The notes under the pieces: model-generated
What the model was told of the DNA's origin: nothing
Seen by the model: only the letters and a program-made list of their open reading frames with translations
The model's database searches: none
Made by a program: the position numbers and the translations under genes
Shown: positions 24,580 through 35,589 of the stretch, piece after piece
Layout: each line of letters starts with the position of its first letter
Position numbering within the stretch: position 1 is the stretch's first letter
Assembly (NCBI RefSeq): GCF_000003855.2
Contig: NW_003101682.1
Span: 2,604,525 to 2,668,524 of the forward strand
DNA: 64,000 bases
From: Blastomyces gilchristii SLH14081
Lineage: Eukaryota; Ascomycota; Eurotiomycetes; Onygenales; Ajellomycetaceae
Direction: 5' to 3'

Positions 24580-25334
24580 GTGAACCATCAAGGCGTGTAA
24601 GCACTGTCACAGAGAGAAGAGAGAGAAGAAGAAGATATTTAAGCAAGAGAAGACTGATTACAAGACATATTATAATGTCTTGAAGAGGCTTTATAAGAGA
24701 GTAGAATGATAACAATTTTAAGTAATACTTCTAATAGATTTAGACTGAACTAAGTATAGAAATAATGCAGATGACACTGCCTGTGAGAGATTGAAGAAGA
24801 AGATAGTAAAGAGTCTTATACAGTAGTGATAAGATCAGGAGAAGTTCTGAGAATAATTTGAGTTCAAGATAAAGAGAGAAAGAGAGAAGAAGAGTGTTAC
24901 TGTAAATAAGTAGTAGTAGAAGAAGATTGAGAAGGTATTGAAGTGAGAGATAAAGAAGTCAAAACTGATAAGTTTTTTATTTATTGAAAGATAATGATTT
25001 TTGATAATACTTCTGTTCTCTAATTGATTAGCAGGAGCTGACAGAGAAGAAGAGAATTGAGGCCTTGTTTAGGTCTCAAATGCACTCTATAATTCAGAAT
25101 ATTGAGAAGACAGCTCTGCTCTCTGAGCATGTCAATCTGCTTGCTGCTGAGATGAAACCTGAGACAGCAGACCAGGAAATGCAGGATTTTGAAGCACAGG
25201 TTGACCTGGCTGAGAGAAAGCAGCAGAAACCCTTCTCTGAGAAGACAGTGAAGAGAGATTTTGAGATGATTATTATCTCAGATAAGAAGGAGAAGAAGAA
25301 GAAGAAGAAGAAGAAGAAGAAGAATGAGAAGTAA
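24580..25334 (+). pseudogene. hAT-B accessory ORF (coiled-coil, acidic tail turned lysine-rich)
   Basis: Frames with conserved protein character lie upstream of the transposase: a basic segment (KTDYKTYYNVLKRLYKRV, about 24620-24705), a charged segment (ACERLKKKIVKSLI), and a helical segment 25065-25334 (SIIQNIEKTALLSEHVNLLA, then DFEAQVDLAERKQQKPFSEK). The last ends in ISDKKEKKKKK. At least one intron is likely, with acceptor TTGATTAGCAG near 25034. The homologous block is recognisable in copies C (35590-36330) and D (43810-44545). The terminal poly-Lys is probably a poly-Glu run altered by G-to-A change (GAG to AAG). I do not recognise a named domain. It could be the N-terminal part of the transposase or a separate protein. 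Confidence 0.55.
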
Positions 25335-25489
25335 ATTATAAAGAATGATAAGAAGAATGAGAAAGAGAAGAAGTAGATTTTTTTCTTTTTATATTAGTTA
25401 GTTATAAGTTTAAGTTTTTAATTATTAATAATTAAAATTGATTTTAAGTTTTTAAAAATTATTGTACAAGTTGTAATCAAGTCAGGAAT

Positions 25490-25511
25490 GATATATATAT
25501 ATATATATATT
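25490..25511. repeat. (AT)n dinucleotide tract in hAT-B
   Basis: Short AT run between the accessory ORF and transposase, also present in copy C at about 36494-36516. Confidence 0.8.
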
Positions 25512-25749
25512 TAACTATCATGATTCACAAATCACTATAATGTATAAGTATCAACATTTTTTCAACATTGATATTTATAATATTAATATATTTTTAATGA
25601 TATCATCTGATAATGTAATTTAATAATGCTCTCTTTTACAATATTAATATATTTCAAGAAATATGACAGAGATTAATCAAGATTGTTTATTTACTTTTAT
25701 ACATTAATAATATTCAATCTGAGTTAGTACTAAAATTATAACTAAGCTA

Positions 25750-28330
25750 AGAAATGAGATTATTTTCTCTTATATTAATTCTTCTTACATATATCAGTGA
25801 TCAGTTATTGAAAATAAATTATCATCTTTCTCAAATTATTATTATATCTTCTGAATTCATTTCTTTCACTTCTTTTACTTCTATTGAAGATTCACAAACT
25901 CTTCAAGAAATCACTGTGAATTACAAAGTCTATATTGTTTACAATTCAACACAGAATGCTCTCTTTCAATTATGATAAATAATCACTTCATTCTTCACAT
26001 CTGATTTCAGGTCATGAAATTTATGAAAAGCTCAATACAAATATCAAGATAATCTATGAAATAATTATTGACAGATTGTATTGTAGATTACTGAAGAGTT
26101 ATCTCTCTGCTACAATCACTGCAACTTCATTCAGAAACATTCATCATAAACTGATCATGACTCTGAAGAAATTTTCTGATATCTGAAGTTATCAGAATGT
26201 AGACAATAAAAGAAAAATAATCAGAAAATTACTACTAAGCTGATAAGTTACTTTATCAGATAATAATTTTTAATAATACTAACTTTCTAATTTGAAGAAA
26301 ATTATGTGAAAATAATTGTATATCAGTACTCTGATTTCACAACTCTCATCTGATAACTTCTGTGAATAATTACTTTATATATATATATCTCTGAATCTTT
26401 CTCTTCAATCAATTGAAAACTCTGAATTTCAAACACTTCTTCAAATGCTTAATTTAAATCTTCATATTTCACATTAATTCTGTCTTCAGTTCAATCTCAA
26501 GATACACTACAAAGTCAATATATAATATCTAGAATCAGAGTTGAAGAATCATCAAAGAGTGTCTCTCACAGTAAATGTATAAACTAGTATAAATAATCTT
26601 ATATTTATGAAAGTTACATGTTATTACATTGATGAGAACTGAACTTATTAAGAGATATTAATTGAATTTGAATCATTGATTAGTAGTCATACTGGGAATT
26701 ATATAGCAGAGATATTAATAACTGTGATTAAAAATGACTATTAAGATATTAGTCCCAGTCTTCTTACAATTACAACTGACAATACTGTGAATAACTACAC
26801 TATGATAGAGAGCTTGAAGCAAAAATTGACTTTGCATTTCTAAAATGATAAACAAGGTCATATTCTCTGCATTGCTCATGTGGTTCAACTTGTGATACAA
26901 ACACTGATAAAGAATCTTAATATTGAGATAAAGAATAATGAGATGACTGGTTCTTGAAATAAGAATGAGATGAAAGTGATTACTTAAGTAACTTTTACAT
27001 CTACTTTGTAAAAGATAATGTTTTTTGACAACACTTTTTGATAATGCTTTTTGATAATACTACTGTTAATTTTGAATAGATTGACTAATAATTTAAATAT
27101 CACAGATTTGAAACATTGCTAATGTGATTTGTATCTTCTCTAAATAATAACAATGATTTCATGATATTTAATAAATAAACAAATCAGTTATATCACTGAA
27201 TATGATACAGAATGTTAGAATACAGTGAAGTTCAACATATAAGATAACTATTCAGACTCTTCAATTGTATCAGATGATTGATCATTGAGTGCAACACTCT
27301 GATCAGAAAAAGATTCAGATATTGAAACTTTCTGATATGAAGTGAACTCAGTTGAAATATATGATTGATTTACTGTTTCAGTTTTATAAGATAACAAAGA
27401 CAGTCTCAATCACTTGTATATCAATGCTGCAGTCAGTCTGATAAGTGTATAACAGTTTATTTACTTATCTTGAGAAGCAGTTGAATCACTTAAAAAGAAA
27501 TTCAGTCTGAGATGATGCTATAGTGCAGGCTATTATTGCTGTAAGAGATAAACTGGTATATTACTACAGTAAAACTGAATAATCTTTTACAGAATACTAT
27601 GCTGTAGCAGCTCTACTAGATTTCTCTTATCAAGTTAACATCTACACTTCTCAAGATTGAACAGAGAAGGAATAAGACTTATATATCAAATTAGTCTGAG
27701 ACTACTACAATATCAACTATCAGAGATTTGAATAAGCAGATGTTTAAAATGTGAAGACAGTGAAATTCAATTCTCTAGTAAGTAACAATCTTTGATAATA
27801 CTTCATATCTCATAGAACTATAATACTAACTTTGAAACAGAACTTGTATACATTGATTGCAACTGAAAATCAGGCAAAACTACATACTTGTAAAACTGAA
27901 TTTGACTGCTATCTTCAAGATAATCTGACAAATTTACATGCTAAATTAATTCTAGAGTTATGAAAAATTGTTGAGAGTATATATTCAACTGTTGTACTGA
28001 TGATGTATGATATTCTGACAATTTCATTGACAGAGATGAGAATGAAGTGAAAGTTCAACTCAAGTTGAGATATTTATCACTATCATCAGAGATAATTACA
28101 AGAAGAAATAATTAAGAAACTCATGATTATAAAACATGAAATTATCAGATGGTTTAATATCTCTGATCACAGTATATCAGAGAAGTGTAGTTTTTATGAA
28201 AAAGTGAAGAATAAACTTGTACAAGAATGTATTTAGTTATTTCATGAGTGTTATCAATAATCATTATCAAATTCTAATTATATAAGCAATCACTGAATGA
28301 ACTGAATGAGACTGATTTTAATCTTCAGTC
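25750..28330 (+). pseudogene. hAT-B transposase relic
   Basis: DDE transposase of the hAT superfamily. The clearest block (about 26640-26960) reads LIEFESLISSHTGNYIAEIL, then DISPSLLTITTDNTVNNYTM, then HILCIAHVVQLVIQTLIKNL. This matches the hAT core of an H-S/T-G region, the catalytic Asp in T-x-DN, and the C-x-AH-x-x-x-L helix region. An upstream block (LYCRLLKSYLSATITATSFR, about 26080) and a downstream block (VQAIIAARDKLVYYYSKTE near 27520-27600, then YAVAALLDL) fit the flanking domains and the C-terminal dimerisation region. Exons are separated by AT-rich introns. In-frame stops (for example TAA for Trp or Gln, TGA for Trp) make it inactive. Confidence 0.8.
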
Positions 28331-28565
28331 TCAGTCTCATTCTGATTTTAGAAGAATGATCATCTTTCATAGTTTATTCTGAGAAATTACTCTCATTTCA
28401 CTGTTCTTGAATTAAATCTGGTCATTTTTCATGTCATTTCTCTCAGAAATGGTTCATTTTCAGATTTTTTTGAGACTTGGTTCTGGTGGAACTCACGCCA
28501 AGAAATGTATGAAACCAGACCAAATGAGACTAAATGTGAAATTCATGATCCCGCCGGCCTGTCTA

Positions 28566-28638
28566 GTAACAATGCATGAAGATGTGAATTGCATGTTATT
28601 TTACAGCTTTTCATTGCATAGAGAGCTTGATAACCTCT
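28566..28638 (-). other. Copia-1 5' leader and primer-binding region
   Basis: Copia-1 sequence left between hAT-B and the 5' LTR. On the minus strand the bases next to the LTR read AGAGGTTATCAAGC, in the position of a tRNA primer-binding site. The matching tRNA is not certain. Confidence 0.5.
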
Positions 28639-28741
28639 TGAAGAATAATATTATTATGTTATATATAGAATCTATCTACGCGAGTTACACTAAATAGATT
28701 GAGATAGTACGTGACTAGAGTAGATGTAGTAATCATTAACA
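28639..28741 (-). repeat. Copia-1 5' LTR
   Basis: TGAAGAATAATATTATTATG...CATTAACA on the plus strand; about four fifths identical by eye to 11070-11178, with the same intact CTACGCGAGTTACAC core. Confidence 0.65.
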
Positions 28742-29158
28742 TTTTCTGCTTTCTGACTATGTATCTGAGCGGTAGCTTACAAATCATTTACAGCGCGGTT
28801 ATGATTTCTCTTGAGTCAGAAAGCACAAAACTTGACCTTGCTAAGTACGTCACTTAACCTTGTTATGTAAGCTGATCTTGTAAATGTGACTCATACTACT
28901 ATCTGACCTTGCTTAATACATCTTTTCTTATAATTTAAAAGCACTCAATTATTTATCATCAATTCAATAATCAATTCTTAATTAATTCAAAATCAATTCA
29001 AAATCAATTTAATACTGAAATTATTCTTGAATTTAATAATAAAGTAAGTATTTATATAATTTACATTGAATCAATTATTAACTGATTTTCAATCAATTAT
29101 TAATTACTTAAATATATAGATTGAATCTGTTTTTATTATTATAATTAATTAATAATCA
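28742..29158. mobile_element. Second partial copy of the palindromic AT-rich element
   Basis: From about 28832 it repeats the left arm seen at 7627-8420 (ACTTGACC...GTTATGTAAGCTGA...CAATTATTTATCATCAATTC and one 184-bp unit) in the same orientation, and is cut at 29159 by a gypsy LTR. Bases 28742-28831 resemble sequence near 9786-9810. Non-coding. Confidence 0.6.
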
Positions 29159-29303
29159 TGTAAGAGGCCTACGCTGAATAAATTGATATGATATTAATAG
29201 ATCTTATATAATAAAGAGAAAAACATTAGAGAAGAAAAAGAAAGAGAAAGTACAAGAATCAGCAATCAAAGTAGATATTTATACACATATGTAGTGACAT
29301 ACA
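29159..29303 (-). repeat. Gypsy-4 3' LTR (145 bp)
   Basis: TG...CA ends on both strands (TGTAAGAGGCCTACGCTG ... ACATACA). It directly follows the AT-rich palindromic repeat. No partner LTR is in the window, so the call rests on its ends and position beside the chromodomain relic. Confidence 0.6.
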
Positions 29304-29479
29304 CAGTGAGGCTTCAAAGCAGAAGAATCTATACATGTTTATAGCAACTGAGAATCAGCAATTAAGAGTGACTGAGAATCAGAGTGTATATATTCAAGAA
29401 TGAAGCAGTTGAAATCTGTGAAGTATAACAGAATAGTCTATATAATTGATCAGACACAGCTCATTATATTAACTCTTCT

Positions 29480-30370
29480 CTTTCAGAAGCAGTTCTCATC
29501 AGTTAAGAGCTACTGTTTCAGATAATATAGAACTTGAAGTTCAGATCAGTTGATCATAGTTAATCTATTTCATGAGATATTATCAGCTGCAGCTGCAGAG
29601 TCTCTTATCAAGAATATTCTCAATCTCTCACTTAAGCTCATTATCTTCTTCTATGATGCCTGGTGACTGTCAGTCAGAAGTCAGTTGAGAAGAGAACAGA
29701 TCAGTGACAGTGTAGCAGAGTAAGCTTGTATGAAAGAGATTATGAATCTCTGATAATGTGTCAAGACAGTAGTTATAGCTATCTAGAACTTCTATCACTT
29801 TATACTTGATGTAATGATAATTCAGTATATAAGATAAATATGTGATCTGTATATTCTTAAGATTCAATCATATCAAGTCTTCTATCTTATATTGTTCAGC
29901 AGAGTCTCAGTGAACATTGATTTAATTCTCTTAATCTTGTTTCACAGTTGTCATGAAGGCCTCTGCTCAGTTGCAGATATTTTGAAGCTTTATTACTATA
30001 TTATCAGCAATCTGAATCAGACTGCAGAGGTTCAGTGTGAACTATGTGATCTCTCAAAGATTCAACATCTTTATGTGATAACTATGTGTAAGAAAGAACA
30101 GGCTTACACCTGTTGAAATAACATCTCATTCGTTGATAGCACTCTCTGTGTGTAGAAGTAGATCATGTCAATTTTCTTGTAAGTGATTGCAGAACTTATA
30201 GAGATAATTCTTTACAGTCTGAATTGTTTATTCTGATGCATCATCAGTCTCAGAGTGATAGACAGTTAACAGACAGTGTGTAATCTTGAGAACTTGATAG
30301 ATTCTTGTTTAGAGAGTACTTATAAATTGACAGCTCTGATCTGATACTATAGATTTCAGTAATTCATACA
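29480..30370 (-). pseudogene. Gypsy-4 integrase C-terminus and chromodomain relic
   Basis: The minus-strand frame at 29670-29867 reads KYKVIEVLDSYNYCLDTLSE followed by IHNLFHTSLL, the typical end of chromovirus integrase (VIE...YxLxLPxxIHxVFHxSLL). Further along (about 29500-29640) comes EIENILDKR, then YLMK*INYDQ and a VALN end, matching the chromodomain pattern EVExILDxR...YLVKWxGY...TWEP. Stops replace the conserved Trp codons. Chromodomains steer integration to heterochromatin marked on histone H3. No intact product is possible. Confidence 0.75.
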
Positions 30371-30377
30371 TTCAATA

Positions 30378-30544
30378 TGTGATTCAAAGGTTGCTTAAGC
30401 CAGTGTACGATTACAGGAGTACGCTGACTTTTTATATGCTGTACACTAAATTAATTGATGACTGCTATGACCTCTTTACATTTGTAAGCAAGTTTGAAAG
30501 CAGTTATGTTATTATCTGATAATTGTATGTTCTTCTGAATCACA
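30378..30544 (-). repeat. Gypsy-2 3' LTR (167 bp)
   Basis: TGTGATTCAAAGGTTGC...TCTGAATCACA; equals the gypsy-1 LTR in extent. It follows gypsy-4 sequence directly. Confidence 0.85.
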
Positions 30545-30631
30545 TCCTTTCTCATCAGATTCAGTCACACTCATGTAATCATGATATATGCCCTAGCTTC
30601 ATGCAGATTAGTGTGTCACTAGTGTTCACAA

Positions 30632-30931
30632 TTGTATGACCTATCTCTGATTCAGCTAGCATCTCACATACACTCTTACAAAGAAACTTTCACTATATTA
30701 TATTACTTATTTACTAACTTTTCTCATTCTTCAATCATCTTCTTTATCATCATCATTATTGAATATTATTATCTCATTCAAGATTTCTACTTCTTCTTCT
30801 GTTCAACACCTTCTATCTGTTTATCTATCATATTGTATGTGTTTCTGATGATGATCTCTCATTCTCATAATAAGTGTCATTGTAGTGCTTATACTGAGCA
30901 GTTTATTAGTAGTAAGTGTAATATGTTGTGA
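30632..30931 (+). pseudogene. Plus-strand frame at the gypsy-2 3' end, shared by three copies
   Basis: A 99-codon open frame (HSYKETFTILYYLFTNFSHS, then a run of Ile, ending EQFISSKCNML) conserved in position in gypsy-1 (15109-15381) and gypsy-3 (49738-50040). The strand is pyrimidine-rich, which lowers stop frequency, so openness alone proves little. It may be the first exon of the antisense gene at 31075-32527. No domain recognised. Confidence 0.35.
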
Positions 30932-31074
30932 AATATAATCAGAACTTGTTTTCTTCTAACAATCACTAGAATATATTATTATGAATGACACATCTTCTTC
31001 ATCTTCTCATATACTCTTGACTGTTTTTCTTCTTAGTGAGCTTCTGATTATGTTTTCTGACACAATTTTGTGTG

Positions 31075-32527
31075 AATGCAGATGCTGATGTTTGTTTTTA
31101 TTTATATAGAATCTTCATGTATTGACAGATCTGCATCTGCTGATAATAGTGAACTCAATGTTGAATTATTGATTGAGAACTTGAAGAATGTGATAATAAA
31201 GAAATTATCTGTGCTATGTATAGCCAGGTCTTCTGCATTCTCTTCTACTTCTTCTGTCACTGTTTCTCCCTCTGTCACTCTCTCTCAATCTTCTATTCTT
31301 GTCTCTGTTTCCTGTTCTCCTGCTTCTACTATCTCTGTTTCTGTAATTCTCACTTCTGCTACTTCTGCTCTCTCTGCTTCTGCTGTCTCTGCTTTCATTA
31401 TCAGCTCTCTCTGTTTCAATGAGATGTTATATAGACTTAATGAATCATGTTTCTCAGCATGTATACTTTCATTCTTCTTATCAATCTCTAAAATAATTTA
31501 TTGTATGAAGACTGTGTATATATGACTATCTGAAGCTCAGTTATAAACACTAATTATTATATTTATTTTAAGTATTTATGATGAGATAATTATTCATTTA
31601 TACTGAAGAATCACTCTTCTCTTCAACAGTGTTAAAATTATAAGTCTTTTCTTTTTTCATCTTTTCTTTCTGACACTGATTTTTCTGTTTTTAGAGAAAA
31701 TCATTATAAGTTTTATTGTGTATGAAGTCATGATATTCACAGACACTAAGAAACTTTTTACAACTGTTAAATTCAATATTATAAGTATATTCACTCTGAT
31801 AAATATCTTCAGAATAATTAATTCATATCAGTCTATTCTCTAGTATTTATCATTCAACTTCATAGTGCAGGTGAAGAATATCTGTGTTTTCAGAAACAGG
31901 AATACAGATGTCATACTCTTTTACATCTGCAGACATGAGGCTTATATATCTTGTCTGAGATGTTATTATGAAAATGAGCTGTTTGCATACTGTATTCTAC
32001 TTTCTGTATTTCTCTGTGTCTCTCTCTCTCTTTCTGAGAAGTCTTGTGTGTATTGTAATTATATATATAATTCTAAGATCAGTGAGTGTTTATTCAGTAA
32101 TTGTTACTTCTGCTTTTACAGTTTTATATAGTAATAATAGTTCTTAGTTACTCTGACATCAGAGATCATTTTAATTGAAGATGATAATACTGTTGAGACT
32201 ACTCTCTCTCACTTTTAAGCTTCTCTCAACACTTTCTCTCTCTCTTCTGCAGAGAAGATTATGCACACACTGAGTTATAAGTGTTCAGTCTCAGATAACT
32301 CTCACTGTTATTCATTCAGTTCTGTGTCTTCTTCTTCTTTCATTTCTTTCATCTCTGTTCTTTCTGCTCTGACTTCTGATTCTGCAGATTCTACAGTCTT
32401 CTTCAATTTTTCTACATGCATGTGTACACATTTCTATATTAGCATTTCACTCAATCTTGTGACAAATAATATTAATGTTATATGCAGAGCAGTAGAGAAA
32501 TTAGAGATATGTATAATATTATTGTAA
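31075..32527 (+). pseudogene. Antisense accessory gene of the gypsy-2 family (Ser-rich, Cys-rich protein)
   Basis: It lies between the 3' LTR and the end of pol, on the strand opposite to gag-pol and converging with it. Segments: SASADNSELNVELLIENLKN then KKLSVLC and a Ser/Thr/Val/Pro-rich stretch (31076-31525; acceptor ATATAG at about 31104-31109); a Cys-rich module with CLRCYYENEL and, after a gap, SEKSCVYCNYIYNSKISEC (31865-32131); and a C-terminal segment NLVTNNINVICRAVEKLEI (32261-32527). The order helix, Ser/Pro-rich linker, CxxC...CxxC...C, helix is typical of a real protein, and parts recur in gypsy-3 (50217-50640). I cannot name the family; nucleic-acid binding is a guess from the Cys pattern. 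Frame breaks and probable introns separate the parts, and the copy is mutated. Confidence 0.55.
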
Positions 32528-33816
32528 GAGCAGCTTACAGCCCTCAAATCTCTTATAAATCTTGAGTTTTAAGATTTTCTTTGTTTTTGATGTTTTTTGA
32601 GTGATGTGATGTTGAAAATATATTAAATATATGATGTATGAAAATAAATAAAGTATGTATAATAACATTTGTCTTTTTACAGCTGATTCTTACAGTTAAT
32701 GATCAATTCATTATTTCTTTTCTTTCTTACACTTTTTCTTTGTCTGCTAGTCACTACTTCTATATAATCTCTATATAATACAGCATTTGATAACTAGGTT
32801 TAGCAGCTTTCATCTTGTGATTCTGTCTCCTGCATTATACTGTCTCTCTTCACTCACTCAGATCACTACAGTGAATGACTCATCAAAACTAATCTCATCC
32901 GACCTCTGAGCATTCTCAGAAGTTGAGATGACTTAGTCTCATATATCTGTGAATATTTCAGATGCTTCATCCTCTGTTGTCTCTGTAATTAAACTGATAT
33001 AAACAGTTGAATTCAACTCTGAATTCCTTTTTCTTCTGTGATCTGATTCATATACAAGTCTGTCACTCTGAGACTGCTCTTTACTGTATTATGCCTGCTA
33101 TCTGCAGTATGTTATCATACAATCAGCTACAGTCTCATTACTTATTAAAGTATGATATTCATCTGAGTTCTTCATTGCTTCTCATTCTTTTCTTATAATT
33201 GTGAAAAGATCAGAATAAGTGAGATCATCTGATTTATAAGTGTCTATGATTTCTCTTACTTTGTGAGACTTTTTAATTATAAGTCTCTTCTTTTTCAACA
33301 CTGATAATAGTGCTGCAGATAATTATAACCTGCTTGAGTCTTATATCTTTATCTTCATAAGATGTGAATCATTTATTAAGTTATATAAGATCTGTCTCTC
33401 TGGTTCTTTCAATGTGTATATTTTCAGAGAATGTGATTTGAGTATTTTATATAACTTAAATCATCTAGATTGAAACTTCTCAGAATTCTCATTGTATATG
33501 AGAACTTATATTCTTATCTTGAGACTCAATTTCTTAACTAGTGAGTCTTGTATTCTTTTTGATTGAATTGCTCAGTTCAGAAGTAACTTGTTAGCTTTTA
33601 CATGTGTGTGACTGATCTCTTTCAATCTTGATTTCATGTCTGTGACTGCTGTGTCTGTGACTGTTGTGTCTGCAACTATTGTTTCTGCTGCATCTGTAAC
33701 TAATGTATCTGTAACTGCTGTTCTCTCTTTTATCCTTTCTGAAGCATTCTTCAGGATGTGCAGATGCAATTCATACAATAGATAGAATAATGAATACTTG
33801 AAGACTGTATACTGTT
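32528..33816 (-). pseudogene. Gypsy-2 pol C-terminal extension
   Basis: Minus-strand continuation of pol beyond integrase, matching 15550-16680 of gypsy-1. It includes the Thr/Val/Ala/Asp repeat (VTDTLVTDAAETIVADTTV, 33572-33778) and KSRLKEISHTHVKANKL. The repeat is longer than in gypsy-1. Interrupted at 33817 by hAT-C. Confidence 0.6.
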
Positions 33817-35404
33817 TAGACTGACCGTGTGACCGTGTCTGAGATCAGAATCAAACTTTACAGTTGTCATATTGCCTAAAAGCATTACTTCTGATCATGG
33901 TTTGTGTTCATCACATTGATCTCAAATCATGTTATTTCAAATATTAAAGATCTCAGATTCACTTTTCAAATAAAAATCTAGTCTCAGATAAAGAATATAT
34001 TTGAATTCTTAGTCACATTTTCATTCTGATCTCATTATTGAAAATGGCATCAAATGAGATCATGAAATCATTTCTCACTTACATAATATCATAACATAGT
34101 GCTTATTTGTTGAAAATTCAACAGAGAGTGTTATTAAATATTATTACTTTTCTGAACACAGATCATAATTAATATCATTTTAATTAAAAAAAATATAAAA
34201 TACAAAAAATAACAAAAAAACAAAAAACAAAACAACAAGAAAAAATCACAATAAAAAAAAAAAAAAGAAAAGAAAAAGAAAAAAACAAAAAACAAAAATA
34301 AAAAAAAATCAAGATCACAGAGCTACAGCACTCTTGAAATACTCACTTCTTAGAGTCTTCATAATGTTCATCATCAATCATGTATTTCTCACAGTGAGAA
34401 TAACATGACTGTGATGAGTCATTGTCTTAACATTATCTAACAAATAATCAGTATATATCTATATAAATGTGAATAATTAGAAAACATACACTTAAAAAGT
34501 GTGATCAGGGTGAACTCTGCTGTCACTTGAATAACATCAAGAACAGAATACTGAAATTGATGATTTTTCTCATCAATTTCATGAATAAGGTGTGTGAAGA
34601 TGATCTTGAGAAATATAAGATTCTCTGACTTCTGATAAAAACAGATCTCACAGAGAGACTCTATTTTCATCATATCAGAGACTAAGTGTTATCAAAAAGC
34701 ATTACTTCAATGCACATGCACTTACTGTGATAATTCACTCTCTGTGCATGTGACTGAGAGTTGCAGCTTTTTCACACTGCACAGCTCTCTCTGAGATGCT
34801 GCTGTCAGTTTGCAATTCATGCAGTCTCTCAGTTCAGCACACACTGTGTATATACAGTTCTGTGTGCTGAGACTGTGTTGGTCATTATGACCTGGTGTGA
34901 TACTCACTTTTCACAGGCCATGTTTTGTTTAATTGAGAGAGGAGAGAGATGTGACTGCTGTTTTATTTGAGAAAGAGTGAGTAATTGAATCTGTAGAAGA
35001 TAATTTAGTTTCTTCTGCATTTGAAATTTGATTAGTCTATACTCTTCAATTTGAGGGTTTCTGAGAGTATTTTAATAGTTTTCATACCAGCTTAGAATTA
35101 GTGATTGATTGAAGAAGAGAAAAGAGAGAAGAAAGAAATAAGAATAACTTATCTTTATAATATGAAAACAGAGAATTGCTGTAATCATTTATTCTAGCAA
35201 TAAAGATCTGTTTTCTGCATGTATCTCTGATACAGATTATATGATAACTGTATACAAAGAATATCAACAGTGCATGCATTGAATGAAGATGATGTTGCTA
35301 TGCAACACTGTAGCTGTTTCTGTACATTGCTGAAAGCTGTTAATATTTTCTTTAAGTCTCTTTATATTTGATAAGTCAGTAATATATTTCAATGCACTTC
35401 TTCT

Positions 35405-35500
35405 TTCATTATTATCATTATCATCATCATTATTATCATCATTATTACTATTATCACTACTATTATTATTATTATCATTATCATTATTACTATCATTATA
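35405..35500. repeat. ATT/ATC microsatellite in hAT-C
   Basis: Shorter version of the tract in copy B, at the same place in the element. Confidence 0.85.
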
Positions 35501-35589
35501 TTACTTCTGACTGTCTCTTCTGTCTTCACCTCTCTTCAACACTCACTGAAATCAATTATGTTATCTTTCTCTAAATATTCTACGGTTCT

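Larger units (their letters stand above)
22773..28565 (+). mobile_element. hAT DNA transposon copy B (5.8 kb)
   Basis: Ends TAGACTGACCGTGTGACC...CCGGCCTGTCTA. The 8-bp target duplication is GTAATAAT (22765-22772) and GTAACAAT (28566-28573), one C/T mismatch. The plus strand contains an accessory ORF block and a transposase relic. About 68-77% similar by eye to copies C and D along its length. Confidence 0.9.
11070..28741 (-). mobile_element. Copia-1 LTR retrotransposon, split by gypsy-1 and hAT-B
   Basis: Ty1/copia element on the minus strand. Its own sequence is 11070-14824, 21516-22772 and 28566-28741, about 5.2 kb in total, the usual copia length. LTR-like ends are 11070-11178 and 28639-28741, both TGAAGAATAA...TAACA. 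The pieces join in reading order: 5' leader, gag, zinc knuckle, protease, integrase, RT, RNase H. It is heavily mutated. The outer flanks do not match each other (see findings). Confidence 0.8.
29159..30377 (-). mobile_element. Gypsy-4 (chromovirus) 3' fragment with 3' LTR
   Basis: Minus-strand gypsy 3' end, unrelated in LTR to gypsy-1/2/3. The LTR is 29159-29303 (TGTAAGAGGCC...GTGACATACA). The body continues to 30377, where gypsy-2 interrupts it; the rest is not in the window. Confidence 0.7.

Noticed and set aside
31216..31422. 68-codon Cys/Phe-rich frame inside the antisense gene
   Set aside because: Alternative frame of the Ser/Thr-rich segment at 31076-31525, which has the better protein character and is shared with gypsy-3.
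23674..34907. Recurring 61-codon minus-strand frame in hAT copies B and C (23674-23859, 34722-34907)
   Set aside because: The recurrence follows from the copies being homologous DNA; I see no motif and the frame opposes the transposase, so I did not call a gene.
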